64,000 nucleotides of DNA from contig NC_019567.1 of the NCBI RefSeq assembly GCF_000317895.1, positions 3,924,595 to 3,988,594 on the forward strand, written 5' to 3'. This DNA is from Bdellovibrio bacteriovorus str. Tiberius. Lineage in GTDB: Bacteria > Bdellovibrionota > Bdellovibrionia > Bdellovibrionales > Bdellovibrionaceae. The translations under genes were made by a program, and so were the position numbers. The notes under the pieces were generated by a model. That model had not been told where the DNA came from, did no database searches, and saw only the letters and a list, made by a program, of their open reading frames with translations. Each line of letters begins with the position of its first letter. The stretch's first letter is position 1. Positions 63,818-64,000 of this stretch are shown here, piece by piece.

Positions 63818-64000
63818 AACTATCTCCCCAGGGTTTTTTTACGACGCTAAATGACGTCAAAGACACCTATATATGTATTCCACAAAGTTGGTTCCAACTA
63901 GATACGTGGGGCATTAATAAAGCACATTGCGACATGAAGGTCAACTGTTGAAAACTTCAGCTCCCCTTGTTAAGAGGACCCAGCGCTTGAGGGGAATCAC
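63818..64000. promoter_or_regulatory. rpmH upstream region at the origin edge
   Basis: On the minus strand TTGGAA (63892-63897) with TATATA/ATATAT (63868-63874) at 17-18 bases makes a likely rpmH promoter. TATTCCACA near 63876 differs from the DnaA box TTATCCACA at two positions. AGTTGG-TT-CCAACT (63887-63900) is a small inverted repeat over the -35. dnaA would be expected beyond the right edge; no complete DnaA-box cluster is present in the part shown. Confidence 0.45.

Noticed and set aside
63868..63900. TATTCCACA as a DnaA box / full oriC
   Set aside because: Only 7 of 9 bases match and no second strong box or AT-rich unwinding element is seen in the part shown; reported only as part of the rpmH upstream region.

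Overview
The window reads as a chromosomal segment of a Bdellovibrio-type predatory bacterium (B. bacteriovorus or a close relative). This is inferred from remembered gene content and protein style, not from a database search. Base composition is mixed (about half G+C). Coding density is very high, many genes overlap by 1-65 bases, and no tRNA, rRNA, insertion sequence or CRISPR array was seen. The right edge is next to the replication origin: the order rpmH-rnpA-yidD-yidC-jag-mnmE-mnmG-rsmG-parA-parB-bactofilin is the classic origin-proximal block, and two perfect 16-bp parS palindromes lie in it. dnaA itself would lie just beyond base 64000. From about 48 kb rightwards almost every gene is on the minus strand, co-directional with replication leaving that origin.

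Left part (1-9.2 kb): a nucleoside salvage operon (deoC-deoA-punA), a subtilisin-like lipoprotein protease, and a three-gene biotin-dependent acyl-CoA carboxylase operon in which the alpha subunit is split into a biotin carboxylase and a separate biotin carrier protein. A secreted Gly/Met-rich protein follows on the other strand.

9.2-23 kb: the Tat export genes (tatB, tatC) with an unknown partner; a secreted HExxH metalloprotease; a double-domain M16 peptidase; hemW; a chaperone operon (grpE, a zinc-finger-less J-protein, an LpoA-like lipoprotein); two tandem DksA/TraR-like regulators whose Shine-Dalgarno sequences can both pair with upstream C-tracts; and lon.

23-33 kb: a minor-pilin-like operon (PilX/PilV/PilW type), a small HTH-coiled-coil protein divergent from a patatin-like phospholipase across a repeat-rich regulatory region, and a MoxR ATPase / DUF58 / transglutaminase module.

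33-48 kb: the membrane arm of respiratory complex I (nuoA-H-J-K-L-M-N, without B-G and I), divergent mfd, an RCC1-repeat lipoprotein, an outer-membrane-type barrel protein and an exported NagZ-like glycosidase. 48-54 kb: the ATP synthase operon b'-b-delta-alpha-gamma-beta-epsilon, without the a and c subunits. 54-64 kb: the origin-proximal block.

Functionally the window combines energy conversion, membrane-protein insertion and protein export, chromosome segregation, and envelope or macromolecule-degrading enzymes (proteases, phospholipase, glycosidase, nucleoside phosphorylases) that would suit a prey-consuming lifestyle. The most distinctive signals are non-coding: paired SD-sequestering leaders on the tandem DksA-like genes, parS sites bracketing a single lipoprotein gene, and the repeats between the HTH gene and the patatin gene.
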